From: DATKYK01 sp034430255
Lineage (GTDB): Bacteria; Chloroflexota; Dehalococcoidia; E44-bin15
Reading direction: 5' to 3'
DNA: 16,622 bases
NCBI GenBank assembly: GCA_034430255.1
Contig: DAOUEU010000069.1
Coordinates: forward strand, 1-16,622
Below, piece after piece: positions 1 through 7,145 of this stretch (position 1 is the first letter of the stretch; the number at the start of each line of letters is the position of its first letter). Made by a program: the position numbers and the translations under genes. The notes below the pieces were generated by a model, which was not told the DNA's origin, did no database searches, and worked only from the letters and a program-made list of their open reading frames with translations.

Positions 1-66
1 GGCAAACCGGGTCTTGAAGCTGTATCGACAAGAGTTAACCAGGATAATAAAGGAGGGAGGGTCGAT

Positions 67-351
67 ATGGCTTTCCAGGACAAGACTCTGGTATGTCGCG
101 ACTGCGGCAGAGAATTCACATTCACCGCTGGTGAGCAGGAATTCTACATGTCGCGCGGACTAGAGAGCGAACCCACTCGTTGTAAGGAGTGTCGCTTGGA
201 GCGGCGACGAACTCGCTTTGGTGGAGCCCGCGAGATGCACTCTGCAACCTGTGCTAACTGCGGTCAGGAGTGCGAGGTTCCCTTTGAGCCCCGGGGTGAT
301 CGACCAGTGTACTGTAATGAATGCTTTGCCAAGATGAGAAGTAGCCGCTAA
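67..351 (+). CDS. small two-module zinc-ribbon protein
   Basis: A 94-residue soluble protein with eight cysteines arranged as two CxxC...CxxC modules: C10/C13 with C39/C42, and C62/C65 with C83/C86. Each module should bind one zinc ion. The first resembles the 'probable zinc-ribbon' (zf-trcl) domain with its Cys-x-Asp-Cys-Gly opening. The middle (residues 43-56) is very basic, so nucleic-acid binding is plausible but not shown. The ATG follows a very strong ribosome binding site, with two overlapping GGAGG cores at 52-60. A hairpin terminator lies 16 bases after the stop, so the gene probably ends its transcript. The exact role of the family is unknown to me. Similar small proteins are frequent in Chloroflexota and Firmicutes; that statement is from memory, not from the sequence. 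Confidence 0.85.
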   Translation: MAFQDKTLVCRDCGREFTFTAGEQEFYMSRGLESEPTRCKECRLERRRTRFGGAREMHSATCANCGQECEVPFEPRGDRPVYCNECFAKMRSSR

Positions 352-363
352 TACTACAACTAC

Positions 364-393
364 TTGAAAGCCGAGATGACCTATAAGTATACC
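364..393 (+). promoter_or_regulatory. possible promoter overlapping the terminator
   Basis: TTGAAA (364-369), an 18-base spacer and TATACC (388-393) resemble a sigma70 promoter. Transcription would begin near 400, giving a leader of about 20 bases that keeps the GGAGGG site at 411-416. There is no other room for a promoter between the terminator and the DUF503 gene. The -10 match is only partial (4 of 6), so this is tentative. Confidence 0.3.
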
Positions 394-405
394 TCGGCTT
401 TTTTT
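367..405 (+). terminator. Rho-independent terminator after the zinc-ribbon gene
   Basis: A 9-bp perfect stem (AAAGCCGAG at 367-375 with CTCGGCTTT at 393-401) and a 17-nt loop run directly into seven T residues (399-405). It lies inside the apparent N-terminal extension of the next frame, which argues that the extension is not translated. Its T-run ends only 5 bases before the ribosome binding site of the DUF503 gene. Confidence 0.75.
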
Positions 406-420
406 ATCCTGGAGGGCACG

Positions 421-714
421 ATGAACATTGGCACCTGCAAGGTTAGGCTTCGCCTGCCAGAGAACGGCTCCCTCAAAGGGAAGCGACAGGTTTCAAAGTC
501 CATCATTGAACGGGTGAAGAATAGATACAACGTTTCTATAGCCGAGGTCGATGACCATGACCTCTGGCAACTCCTCACCCTGGGGATAACCTGCGTCAGC
601 ACCAGCGGGCCTCATGCCAATGAGATCCTATCGAAGGCGGTGAATTTCATACAGCAGAGCAAGTTTGATGTGGAAATGCTCGATTACGAGATAGAGATCA
701 TCCACGCCCCCTAA
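421..714 (+). CDS. DUF503 / YlxP-like protein
   Basis: A 97-residue protein with the whole DUF503 (YlxP) pattern: an N-terminal beta strand (NIGTCKVRLRLP), the SLKGKRQVSKSIIERVKNRY helix at residues 17-36, then NVSIAEVDDHDLWQ (37-50) and a final strand. YlxP proteins usually sit beside infB and rbfA and are suspected of a ribosome-linked role; their biochemistry is poorly known. I chose ATG 421 because GGAGGG lies at 411-416 and because a longer frame starting at TTG 364 would run through a terminator hairpin. The length matches the family (about 90-100 residues). The gene is followed after one base by the helicase gene, so the two are almost certainly co-transcribed. That context is unusual for YlxP. 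Confidence 0.85.
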   Translation: MNIGTCKVRLRLPENGSLKGKRQVSKSIIERVKNRYNVSIAEVDDHDLWQLLTLGITCVSTSGPHANEILSKAVNFIQQSKFDVEMLDYEIEIIHAP

Positions 715-715
715 A

Positions 716-3040
716 ATGGACACCCTAGCCTTTCTTGACCAGCTTAAAGAGCACCCCTCCTACAGGAATCAGATTGCCCATATTGAGCAGATAGCCAGCC
801 GCCAGCAAAGCTATGGCGAGCTAGCCGAACCCCTCCACCCCACACTCCATATCTACCTAGAGGCGGCGCACCTGCTCCCCCTTTATAGCCACCAGGCGCA
901 GGCTATAAACTCCGCCCGCTCGGCGAAAAATGTCTTTATAGTCACCCCCGCGGCCAGCGGCAAGACCCTCTGCTACAACGTGCCGGTGTTAGATGCGGCA
1001 CTTAATGATACCAGGAGTTGTGCCCTCTATCTGTTCCCCACCAAGGCGCTCTCACAGGATCAGCTCCGGGGCTTACGAGAGCTTTTCGCTCCGCACCAAC
1101 CTTCATCCCCTATTCTTGCCCTGCCCGGACTGGATTGTGCCATCTTCGATGGCGATACCCCGCTGGAGGAGCGGGGTGAGATCAAGCGGTCATCTAGGCT
1201 GGTGCTCACCAACCCCGATATGCTTCACCTGGGCATCCTACCCAACCACCAGTCATGGTCAAGATTTCTGCACCATCTTCGCTATGTGGTAGTGGATGAG
1301 GCCCATGTCTATAGGGGCATCTTTGGCTCCCATGTAGCCAACGTACTACGACGGCTGAGGCGGCTCTCGGCCCTTTATGGTTCAAATCCCCAATTTATCT
1401 GTTGCTCGGCCACCATTGCCAACCCCGGAGAGCATATCGAGCATCTGGTAGACCTCCCCTTCGAGGTAGTCGATAAGGATGGCTCACCCTATGGTGGGAA
1501 GGATTTCGTCTTCTGGAATCCCCCGGTCACTGACCGTGCCAGGGCAACCAGGCGTAGCGCCAATACCGAGGCAACCCTGCTACTCACCGAGCTGGTGAGT
1601 GGGGGGCTGCGAACCATCACCTTCGCCCGAACACGTAAGCTCACCGAGCTTATCTACATCTATACCAGGGAAAAACTGGCCAAGGATAGAGCTGAGCTTG
1701 CCCATAGAATAAAACCCTACCGGGCTGGCTACCTCCCAGAGGAGCGACGTCAGATTGAGCGCCAACTCTTCGAGGGTGAGCTTCTGGGAGCGGTGGCGAC
1801 CACGGCACTGGAGCTTGGGATCGATATTGGCAGCCTCGATGCCACTGTGCTCACCGGTTATCCGGGGAGCATTGCCAGCACCTGGCAGCAGGCGGGAAGG
1901 AGTGGCCGGGGTGGGGAAAGGTCACTCAGCTTTCTCATAGCTCTGGACAACCCCCTGGACCAGTATTTCATGCGACATCCTGAGGCATTTTTCGGTAAGG
2001 GTTTCGAATATATCCTTATCAATCAGGCTAACCCCTATATACTGAAGCACCATCTCCTTTGCGCCGCCTGGGAGCGCCCCCTGGATGATAGAGATGGAGA
2101 TATTTTCGGCAGCAGCTTCGCCCGGGCAAGGGATGAGCTCATGGAAGAGGGGTTACTCAGGAATCGCCAGGGGAGGTATTATCCCTCACCCCAGCTCACC
2201 TACCCCGCCGAAGGGGTGAACATCCGTTCCGCATCCTCGGATCGCTACACCGTGGTCGATGTCTCGCAAGGCAACCGGGAGATGGAGACGGTAGAGGCGG
2301 CGGTGGCTTTTTTCCAGATTCACCCCGGCGCCATCTACCTTCACCAGGGAGAATCCTTCCTGGTCAATGAGCTGGATGTCCCATCGCGCACCGCCTATGC
2401 CCGGCCCATAGATGCCGATTACTACACCCAGACAAAAGACACCACCGACCTCTCGATCTCGAAGGTGAATCTGGAGAAGGAGGCACTAGGGGTTAAGGTC
2501 CACCTGGGTGAGGTAACGGTGACCACGACAGTGGTGAGCTTTAGAAAGCGCAGGCAGTTCACCGAAGAGATTATCGGGGAGGAGCCACTGGATCTGCCCT
2601 CACAGACCTTTCCCACCATCGCCCTCTGGTTCGATATCCCTAGCCATGTTATACCCCGGCTTGCCACAAGGGGGCTCGATCTCGCCGGTGGTCTTCATGC
2701 CACTGAGCACGCCGCTATCGCACTCCTCCCCCTCTTCGCTCTGTGCGATAGAAACGACATCGGAGGCCTTTCCACGCCGGCCCACCCCGACACCGGTAAT
2801 GCCCAGGTATTTATCTACGATGCCTACCCCGGCGGAATCGGCATCGCCGAGAAGGGCTTCGAACTGATCGAGCAGCTCTGGCAGGCAACGCTCAAGGCGA
2901 TCTCCGAGTGCCCCTGCGAGAGCGGCTGCCCCAGTTGCATTCAATCGCCCAAGTGTGGCAATAACAACGAGCCCCTGGATAAGAGGGCAGCACAGCTAAT
3001 CCTGGAATCGCTGGTATATCGAAACACCCCAGCGCCGTAA
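716..3040 (+). CDS. DEAD/DEAH superfamily-2 helicase of the Hrq1/MrfA (YprA) type with DUF1998
   Basis: A 774-residue superfamily-2 helicase. Motifs in order: Q-like region PLYSHQAQAI (56-64), Walker A TPAASGKT (77-84), DEAH box (194-197), motif III SAT (231-233), the second RecA domain from about 285 with ATTALELGIDIG (361-372), and motif VI QQAGRSGRGG (391-400). The C-terminal DUF1998 region carries GLHATEHAA (659-667) and a cysteine cluster C732, C734, C738, C741, C747 expected to bind a metal. This architecture matches yeast Hrq1 and Bacillus MrfA (YprA), 3'-5' DNA helicases; MrfA acts in repair of mitomycin-type lesions. The start overlaps no other gene and lies one base after the DUF503 stop. 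The partner exonuclease MrfB is not visible in this window, so a repair role is inferred from family only. Confidence 0.9.
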   Translation: MDTLAFLDQLKEHPSYRNQIAHIEQIASRQQSYGELAEPLHPTLHIYLEAAHLLPLYSHQAQAINSARSAKNVFIVTPAASGKTLCYNVPVLDAALNDTRSCALYLFPTKALSQDQLRGLRELFAPHQPSSPILALPGLDCAIFDGDTPLEERGEIKRSSRLVLTNPDMLHLGILPNHQSWSRFLHHLRYVVVDEAHVYRGIFGSHVANVLRRLRRLSALYGSNPQFICCSATIANPGEHIEHLVDLPFEVVDKDGSPYGGKDFVFWNPPVTDRARATRRSANTEATLLLTELVSGGLRTITFARTRKLTELIYIYTREKLAKDRAELAHRIKPYRAGYLPEERRQIERQLFEGELLGAVATTALELGIDIGSLDATVLTGYPGSIASTWQQAGRSGRGGERSLSFLIALDNPLDQYFMRHPEAFFGKGFEYILINQANPYILKHHLLCAAWERPLDDRDGDIFGSSFARARDELMEEGLLRNRQGRYYPSPQLTYPAEGVNIRSASSDRYTVVDVSQGNREMETVEAAVAFFQIHPGAIYLHQGESFLVNELDVPSRTAYARPIDADYYTQTKDTTDLSISKVNLEKEALGVKVHLGEVTVTTTVVSFRKRRQFTEEIIGEEPLDLPSQTFPTIALWFDIPSHVIPRLATRGLDLAGGLHATEHAAIALLPLFALCDRNDIGGLSTPAHPDTGNAQVFIYDAYPGGIGIAEKGFELIEQLWQATLKAISECPCESGCPSCIQSPKCGNNNEPLDKRAAQLILESLVYRNTPAP

Positions 3041-3310
3041 ACGCTTAAACACGCTCGTAAAAGAAAAGACTCAGGTTTCCACCTAGTATTAGTATTAATG
3101 AGGGTACAGGCTGACCTGGCTATGTAGACGATTAAAAGTCATCTGGTCGCGTTTATATATTGGCGACACTCTGTAGCCAGTGTTTTCACCTCACTCATAA
3201 GATCCTAGAGATTACTTTGTCCTCGACACGTCAGGCTCCTCGCAATCCATCATGTCTATTTACATAGGCACCACCGAGTATGAAAATGTGGCATGTATAC
3301 ACCAGATTTG

Positions 3311-3384
3311 CCTGTCATTCCTGCGGAAGAAGGAATCCGGAGACCGATCGGTCTGGATTCCCGCCTGCGCGGGAATGACACAGG
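3311..3384. repeat. imperfect long palindrome, MITE- or REP-like
   Basis: The left arm begins CCTGTCATTCCTGCGG and the right arm ends GCGCGGGAATGACACAGG; they are near inverted copies over about 34 bases each. The centre AGACCGATCGGTCT (3341-3354) is a perfect 14-base palindrome. The GTCATTCC...GGAATGAC ends and internal GGAATCC / GGATTCC match a widespread type of small non-coding palindromic repeat that occurs in many copies in bacterial genomes. It would fold into a long hairpin in RNA. Only one copy is seen in this window. Confidence 0.65.
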
Positions 3385-3572
3385 TGCAGGGTTCATCCGG
3401 ACAGATAATGATATTTTCGTGGCAATGCCGGTTTTATTGCCTACCTACACACCACCTCTGTAATCGTTTCGTAAACTGAAGCAGTAAATTCGTACCACTT
3501 TTCGCTTGAGCAACGATAGCGCCAACTGCTGAGAGGTAACAATAAATAGTGTGCCGGACGATTTCATCCTGT

Positions 3573-3600
3573 TTGCCATTGGCCCAGATTGTGGTAAAAT
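3573..3600 (+). promoter_or_regulatory. sigma70-like promoter of corA
   Basis: TTGCCA (3573-3578), a 16-base spacer and TAAAAT (3595-3600); both hexamers match consensus at 5 of 6 positions. The predicted transcript begins near 3607, only about 15 bases before the ATG at 3622, just leaving the AAGGTGG ribosome binding site (3609-3615) on the mRNA. Confidence 0.55.
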
Positions 3601-3621
3601 TGGCGGGTAAGGTGGCTAGAA

Positions 3622-4566
3622 ATGAGCGCAGTCGGCAAAAAGGACGAGAAGCTAAATATTGAGACCATAAAGTGGGGCAAGATCACCTGGCTAAACATCG
3701 AAAAGCCCACCAGGTCGGACATAGATTACCTTGCTAAGAACTACTTGTTTAACCTTTTTGACCTGGAGGACTGCCTCTCAAGGATCGAGCGTCCCAAGAT
3801 AGATGAATATCAAAACTACCTTTTCCTGGTGCTCCAGTTCCCCGTATTCAAAAAGGATACGCTGGTGACCACACCCAGCCAGGTCTCCATCTTTATCGGC
3901 GATGGCTTCGTGGTTACGGTTCACACCGGCGATCTCAAGCCCTTGGCAAATCTGTTCAACGATTGCCAGCAGAATGAACGGGCGCGGGAGGAGCACATGG
4001 CGCGCAGCTCGGGCTATCTACTTTACCGCATCCTCGACCGACTGGTGGACTACTGCTTTCCTATAACGAATAAGATTATCACTAATGTGGAGGAGGCAGA
4101 GGACCATCTTTTCAGCGAGCCAGCCCGTGATACGGTTCGAGAGATCTCGATTCTCAGACGGGACATCATGGCCTACCGCCGCATTATTCGCCCCCAGCCC
4201 GCTATCTATAAATCTCTGGAGGTTAGGGACTACCCCTTCCTTCGGGAGGACCTCGATGTTTACTTCGGTGACATCGGCGACCACATTGGCAAGATCTCCG
4301 AGACCTTGGATGAGTACAAAGAGGTGGTAGAGGGGCTAAGTGCCACCAGCGACTCCCTTTTCTCTCACCGCACCAATGAGGTAATGAAGATGCTCACTGT
4401 TCTAGGCACCATTCTCCTCCCCCTGCTCGTGATCTCAGGTCTCTATGGCATGAACGTCCCTTTACCCTTCCAGGATAGCTCCTTCGCATTTCTGTTCATA
4501 ATTCTGGTAACACTGTGTGTCTCCGGGAGTATGCTGGGCTATTTCCGCTATAGAAGATGGTTCTAA
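3622..4566 (+). CDS. corA: CorA-family divalent metal (Mg2+/Co2+) transporter
   Basis: A 314-residue inner-membrane channel subunit. It has the CorA layout: a cytoplasmic alpha/beta N-domain (about 1-110), a long charged helical stalk (about 120-255), then two C-terminal membrane helices (about 256-274 and 288-309). The signature YGMN at 275-278 lies at the end of the first helix and forms the pore mouth. The C-terminus ends in basic residues (YRRWF), as usual for the family. CorA pentamers carry Mg2+ and sometimes Co2+ or Ni2+; the substrate cannot be read from the sequence. The ATG is set by AAGGTGG six bases upstream, and a promoter precedes it. The next gene begins 37 bases downstream and is probably co-transcribed. 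Confidence 0.92.
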   Translation: MSAVGKKDEKLNIETIKWGKITWLNIEKPTRSDIDYLAKNYLFNLFDLEDCLSRIERPKIDEYQNYLFLVLQFPVFKKDTLVTTPSQVSIFIGDGFVVTVHTGDLKPLANLFNDCQQNERAREEHMARSSGYLLYRILDRLVDYCFPITNKIITNVEEAEDHLFSEPARDTVREISILRRDIMAYRRIIRPQPAIYKSLEVRDYPFLREDLDVYFGDIGDHIGKISETLDEYKEVVEGLSATSDSLFSHRTNEVMKMLTVLGTILLPLLVISGLYGMNVPLPFQDSSFAFLFIILVTLCVSGSMLGYFRYRRWF

Positions 4567-4603
4567 TAAACGTTGCGACACCCCTGCATGATGGTGAGTT
4601 TCG

Positions 4604-5287
4604 GTGGAAACTAGGTTCTCAGCGCGCTTCGTAGTTGTCGTCGCCATCTTCATTACCTGCCTCATCACTGCGAACATTATCGCCGTAAAGTTGATCCCCA
4701 TTGGCATCGGCGGGGGTACCCTACCCGCCGCCATCATCATCTTCCCCCTGAGCTATATCTTCGGCGACATCCTCACCGAGGTCTATGGCTACCGTGTCGC
4801 CAGAAGGGTTATCTGGCTGGGCTTTACCTGTAACCTGATTGCGGTCATCGCTATCTGGCTCGGAGGGCTACTACCACCAGCTTCAGAGTGGGAACACCAG
4901 ACAGCTTATGAGACAATCCTGGGCTATGCGCCACGGTTGCTTATTGCCTCCTTCGCCGCCTACCTCATTGGGGAGTTCGCCAATTCTTTCATCCTGGCCA
5001 AGATGAAGATCGCAACCAGTGGGCGATGGCTATGGACGAGGACCATCGGCTCCACCATCGTCGGGCAGGGGCTGGATTCCGCAGTTTTCATCTCCATTGC
5101 CTTTGCCGGGACACTATCCTTTGGGCTTATTGGCACCACCATCCTGACCCACTGGCTGGTGAAGACAGGATATGAAACGGTAGCCACCCCATTCACCTAC
5201 GCGATAGTAAATTACCTGAAAAAGAAAGAGGGTATCGATACCTACGATTACGACACCAAGTTCAATCCTTTACGAGTTTCGGATTGA
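4604..5287 (+). CDS. yhhQ: queuosine precursor transporter, YhhQ/VUT family (DUF165)
   Basis: A 227-residue membrane protein with about six hydrophobic segments (near 9-30, 39-58, 69-90, 109-130, 148-170, 176-205). Family signatures are clear: ITANIIAVKLIPIG (21-34), GDILTEVYGYRVARR (54-68), EFANSFILAKMK (124-135) and RTIGSTIVGQGLDSAVF (146-162). YhhQ proteins import queuosine precursors such as preQ0/preQ1 for tRNA modification. The start is GTG 4604, because an in-frame TGA lies just upstream (4595-4597). The ribosome binding site is weak, so translation may depend on the corA transcript 37 bases upstream. No other queuosine gene is in the window. The last 25 residues are polar and cytoplasmic-looking. 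Confidence 0.88.
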   Translation: METRFSARFVVVVAIFITCLITANIIAVKLIPIGIGGGTLPAAIIIFPLSYIFGDILTEVYGYRVARRVIWLGFTCNLIAVIAIWLGGLLPPASEWEHQTAYETILGYAPRLLIASFAAYLIGEFANSFILAKMKIATSGRWLWTRTIGSTIVGQGLDSAVFISIAFAGTLSFGLIGTTILTHWLVKTGYETVATPFTYAIVNYLKKKEGIDTYDYDTKFNPLRVSD

Positions 5288-5337
5288 GTCTGTTCCCGCG
5301 GTAGAAGCTACATAAAAAACACACGGGGGATATTAAT

Positions 5338-6108
5338 ATGGAACTGGAGATACTTGGCGCTCATAACTGCGAGTCTAAGGATGCGAGGCTCACCTCGCTC
5401 CTGATCGATGGTACTATTGCCATCGACGTCGGCAGCCTCACAGCAAGCCTCTCAATCGAAGAGCAGAGAAGGGTAAAAGCAATCCTCATCACCCATCACC
5501 ATTTCGATCATATCAGGGATTTAGCTACCTTCGGCATGAACACATTTATGACAGGGCCGACCAATGTCTACGCTCTGGATAGCGTGCTCGCTGTGATTTC
5601 CACTCACCTCTTAAACGACGTGCTCTATCCAGACTTCCAAAATAAACCATCCCCCCAGAAACCAGCCCTTAAATTCTGCCCCCTCGAGCCACATAAGGTG
5701 GTGCCCATCGAGGGATATGCTGTTTTGCCCCTCCCGGTGAACCACAATGTCCCTACTGTAGGGTATCAGGTCACCGCCCCTGATAAAAAGAGCATATTTT
5801 ACACAGCGGATACGGGAAGGAATCCCTCTTCTCTATGGGAGGCAGTCTCGCCTGGGCTCCTCATCACCGAGGTGACAGTATCCGACAGGTTCGAATCTTT
5901 CGTACAGGAGACCGGGCATCTTACCCCGCGGCTTTTAAAGCAGGAGCTTCTGGATTTTAAGAGGGTTAGGGGGTACCTGCCCCCCGTTGTCACGATCCAC
6001 CTGAGCCCCCACGTTGAGGCCGAGATCGAGGAAGAGGTGGCACAGGTTGCTAAAGAACTGGCAGCGGACATAACCCTGGGCAATGAGGGGATGAAGGTCT
6101 CTATCTAG
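5338..6108 (+). CDS. metallo-beta-lactamase-fold hydrolase, resembling class II cyclic-nucleotide phosphodiesterases
   Basis: A 256-residue soluble MBL-fold protein. The metal-binding motif THHHFDH at 52-58 supplies H53, H55, D57 and H58. Further likely ligands are H136 (in NHNVPTVG), D158 (in YTADTG) and H221 (in TIHLSPH); GHLT (193-196) is a further conserved motif. The N-terminus (MELEILGAHNCES, with SLLIDG at 20-25) and the overall spacing are like class II cAMP phosphodiesterases and related MBL enzymes (Lactamase_B_2), so a phosphodiesterase is the best guess. The substrate is not proven. The ATG is preceded by GGGGGA seven bases upstream. The gene begins 50 bases after yhhQ on the same strand. 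Confidence 0.8.
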   Translation: MELEILGAHNCESKDARLTSLLIDGTIAIDVGSLTASLSIEEQRRVKAILITHHHFDHIRDLATFGMNTFMTGPTNVYALDSVLAVISTHLLNDVLYPDFQNKPSPQKPALKFCPLEPHKVVPIEGYAVLPLPVNHNVPTVGYQVTAPDKKSIFYTADTGRNPSSLWEAVSPGLLITEVTVSDRFESFVQETGHLTPRLLKQELLDFKRVRGYLPPVVTIHLSPHVEAEIEEEVAQVAKELAADITLGNEGMKVSI

Positions 6109-6197
6109 CGAACCGGGCGAGAAGGATAAAAAGCCTCTGCAATAATTTAAAGAAGCAATATAGCTCTATTAGTTATATTTGGGGTTAAAAAATAAAA

Positions 6198-6674
6198 ATG
6201 AGCGCGAGCTTTATTGTGGATACCAATGCAGGCAAGCTGGCACGCTGGCTCAGGATACTGGGCTATGACACCCTTTTCATCAACGAAATCGATGACGATG
6301 AGCTTATAGCCATCGGACTAAAGGAGAAGAGGGTGCTCCTAACAAGGGATACCCAGATCATGCTGCGGCGGGTGGTCACCAGCGGTCGGCTGAAGGCTAT
6401 TCTCATCGAGAGCGATGATGTCAAGGAGCAATTGCGCCAGGTGGTGCGGATTATGAGGTTAGACCAGAAACGAAAATTCAGCCGCTGCGTGGAGTGCAAC
6501 GAGCCGCTTGTCCCTAAAAGAAAGGATGAGGTACAACAACTGGTACCCCCCTATGTCTTCAAGACACAGTCCAACTATTACCAGTGCCCCAGTTGCCAGA
6601 GGGTCTACTGGCGAGCTACCCACTGGCAGCGGATGAACCGGGAGCTGGAGGTGATAATGGGAGCGAATTCATGA
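6198..6674 (+). CDS. Mut7-C RNase-domain protein with zinc ribbon
   Basis: A 158-residue protein matching the Mut7-C domain: a PIN-like N-terminus FIVDTNAGKLARWLRILGYD (5-24) with the acidic D8, LLTRD (47-51) with D51, and a C-terminal zinc ribbon made by C97/C100 and C130/C133. The Mut7-C domain is named after the C-terminus of the exonuclease Mut-7 and is predicted to be a nuclease of the PIN-like superfamily. Substrates in bacteria are unknown. The ATG has only a weak GGGG about 13 bases upstream, in an AT-rich leader (6109-6197). A TATATT at 6174-6179 could be a -10 box, but no matching -35 is seen. The gene converges on the sulfur-carrier gene that ends at 6869. Confidence 0.82.
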   Translation: MSASFIVDTNAGKLARWLRILGYDTLFINEIDDDELIAIGLKEKRVLLTRDTQIMLRRVVTSGRLKAILIESDDVKEQLRQVVRIMRLDQKRKFSRCVECNEPLVPKRKDEVQQLVPPYVFKTQSNYYQCPSCQRVYWRATHWQRMNRELEVIMGANS

Positions 6675-6868
6675 GGAGAGCAGCCTTTATATATGCCTGG
6701 GCCCAATCAAGTTATGTATTAAGAGAAGGTATTCACACAGGTAGACATCCCTATCCTAATCAGGTCATTGGCTGTCCTCTGGGCCTCCTCAGCTTTAGCC
6801 GCCGCTATGAAAACGACTATATGCTCTCCCCCAGCTTTTCCTCACATATAAATGATCAGCACCACCTT

Positions 6869-7141
6869 TCAGCCACCGACAGCTGCGAGCATGATCAATA
6901 GTTCATCACCATCCTTCAACTCTGCATCAATGGAAGCCTGTCGTCTGTTGATGAAGAGGCGAACGTAAGCGGCTACCTCGCCCTGCTTGGTGAACAGCCA
7001 TCGCCTGAGTCCGGGAAATTGAGCCGTCAGGTTGTTCAGGCAGTCGATGTTGCTATCTGCGGCAATCTCCACCACCTCCTGACCATCTGCGAATTGGCTC
7101 AGCAGCAACTGAAGCCTCACCGTGACGTTCACTTTTGCCAT
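6869..7141 (-). CDS. MoaD/ThiS-family sulfur-carrier (ubiquitin-like) protein
   Basis: A 90-residue beta-grasp protein: opening strands KVNVTVRLQLLLSQF, then EVVEIAADSNI, a helix CLNNLTAQFPGL, a later strand RLFINRRQ and the closing LKDGDELLIMLAAVGG. The terminal Gly-Gly is the hallmark of carriers that are adenylated and then thiocarboxylated. It starts four bases after the stop of the E1-like gene, which is the expected activating partner. I start at ATG 7141, although GAAGGA sits right against it; GTG 7132 is nine bases from that site and is an equally good start. A longer frame reaching upstream would only read back into the E1 gene. It could serve molybdopterin, thiamine, tungstopterin, cysteine or homocysteine synthesis; the sequence alone does not decide. 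Confidence 0.85.
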   Translation of the reverse strand: MAKVNVTVRLQLLLSQFADGQEVVEIAADSNIDCLNNLTAQFPGLRRWLFTKQGEVAAYVRLFINRRQASIDAELKDGDELLIMLAAVGG

Positions 7142-7145
7142 TCCT

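Larger units (their letters stand above)
3041..3621. other. 581-base intergenic region
   Basis: There is no credible gene here. Positions 3041-3300 hold nothing I recognise. The rest contains an imperfect palindromic repeat (3311-3384), a stretch without features (3385-3570) and a promoter plus ribosome binding site leading into corA (3573-3615). A 75-codon plus-strand frame at 3252-3479 runs across the palindrome and has no recognisable protein features or ribosome binding site, so I do not call it. Confidence 0.6.

Noticed and set aside
364..420. N-terminal extension of the DUF503 gene from TTG 364
   Set aside because: It would translate through a terminator hairpin, and family proteins begin at the ATG 421 with its own ribosome binding site.
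3252..3479. 75-codon plus-strand frame in the helicase-corA gap
   Set aside because: It runs across the palindromic repeat, has no ribosome binding site and no protein-like features.
6584..6901. 105-codon plus-strand frame after the Mut7-C gene
   Set aside because: It overlaps the end of the Mut7-C and carrier genes in other frames; composition is not protein-like and no family is recognised.
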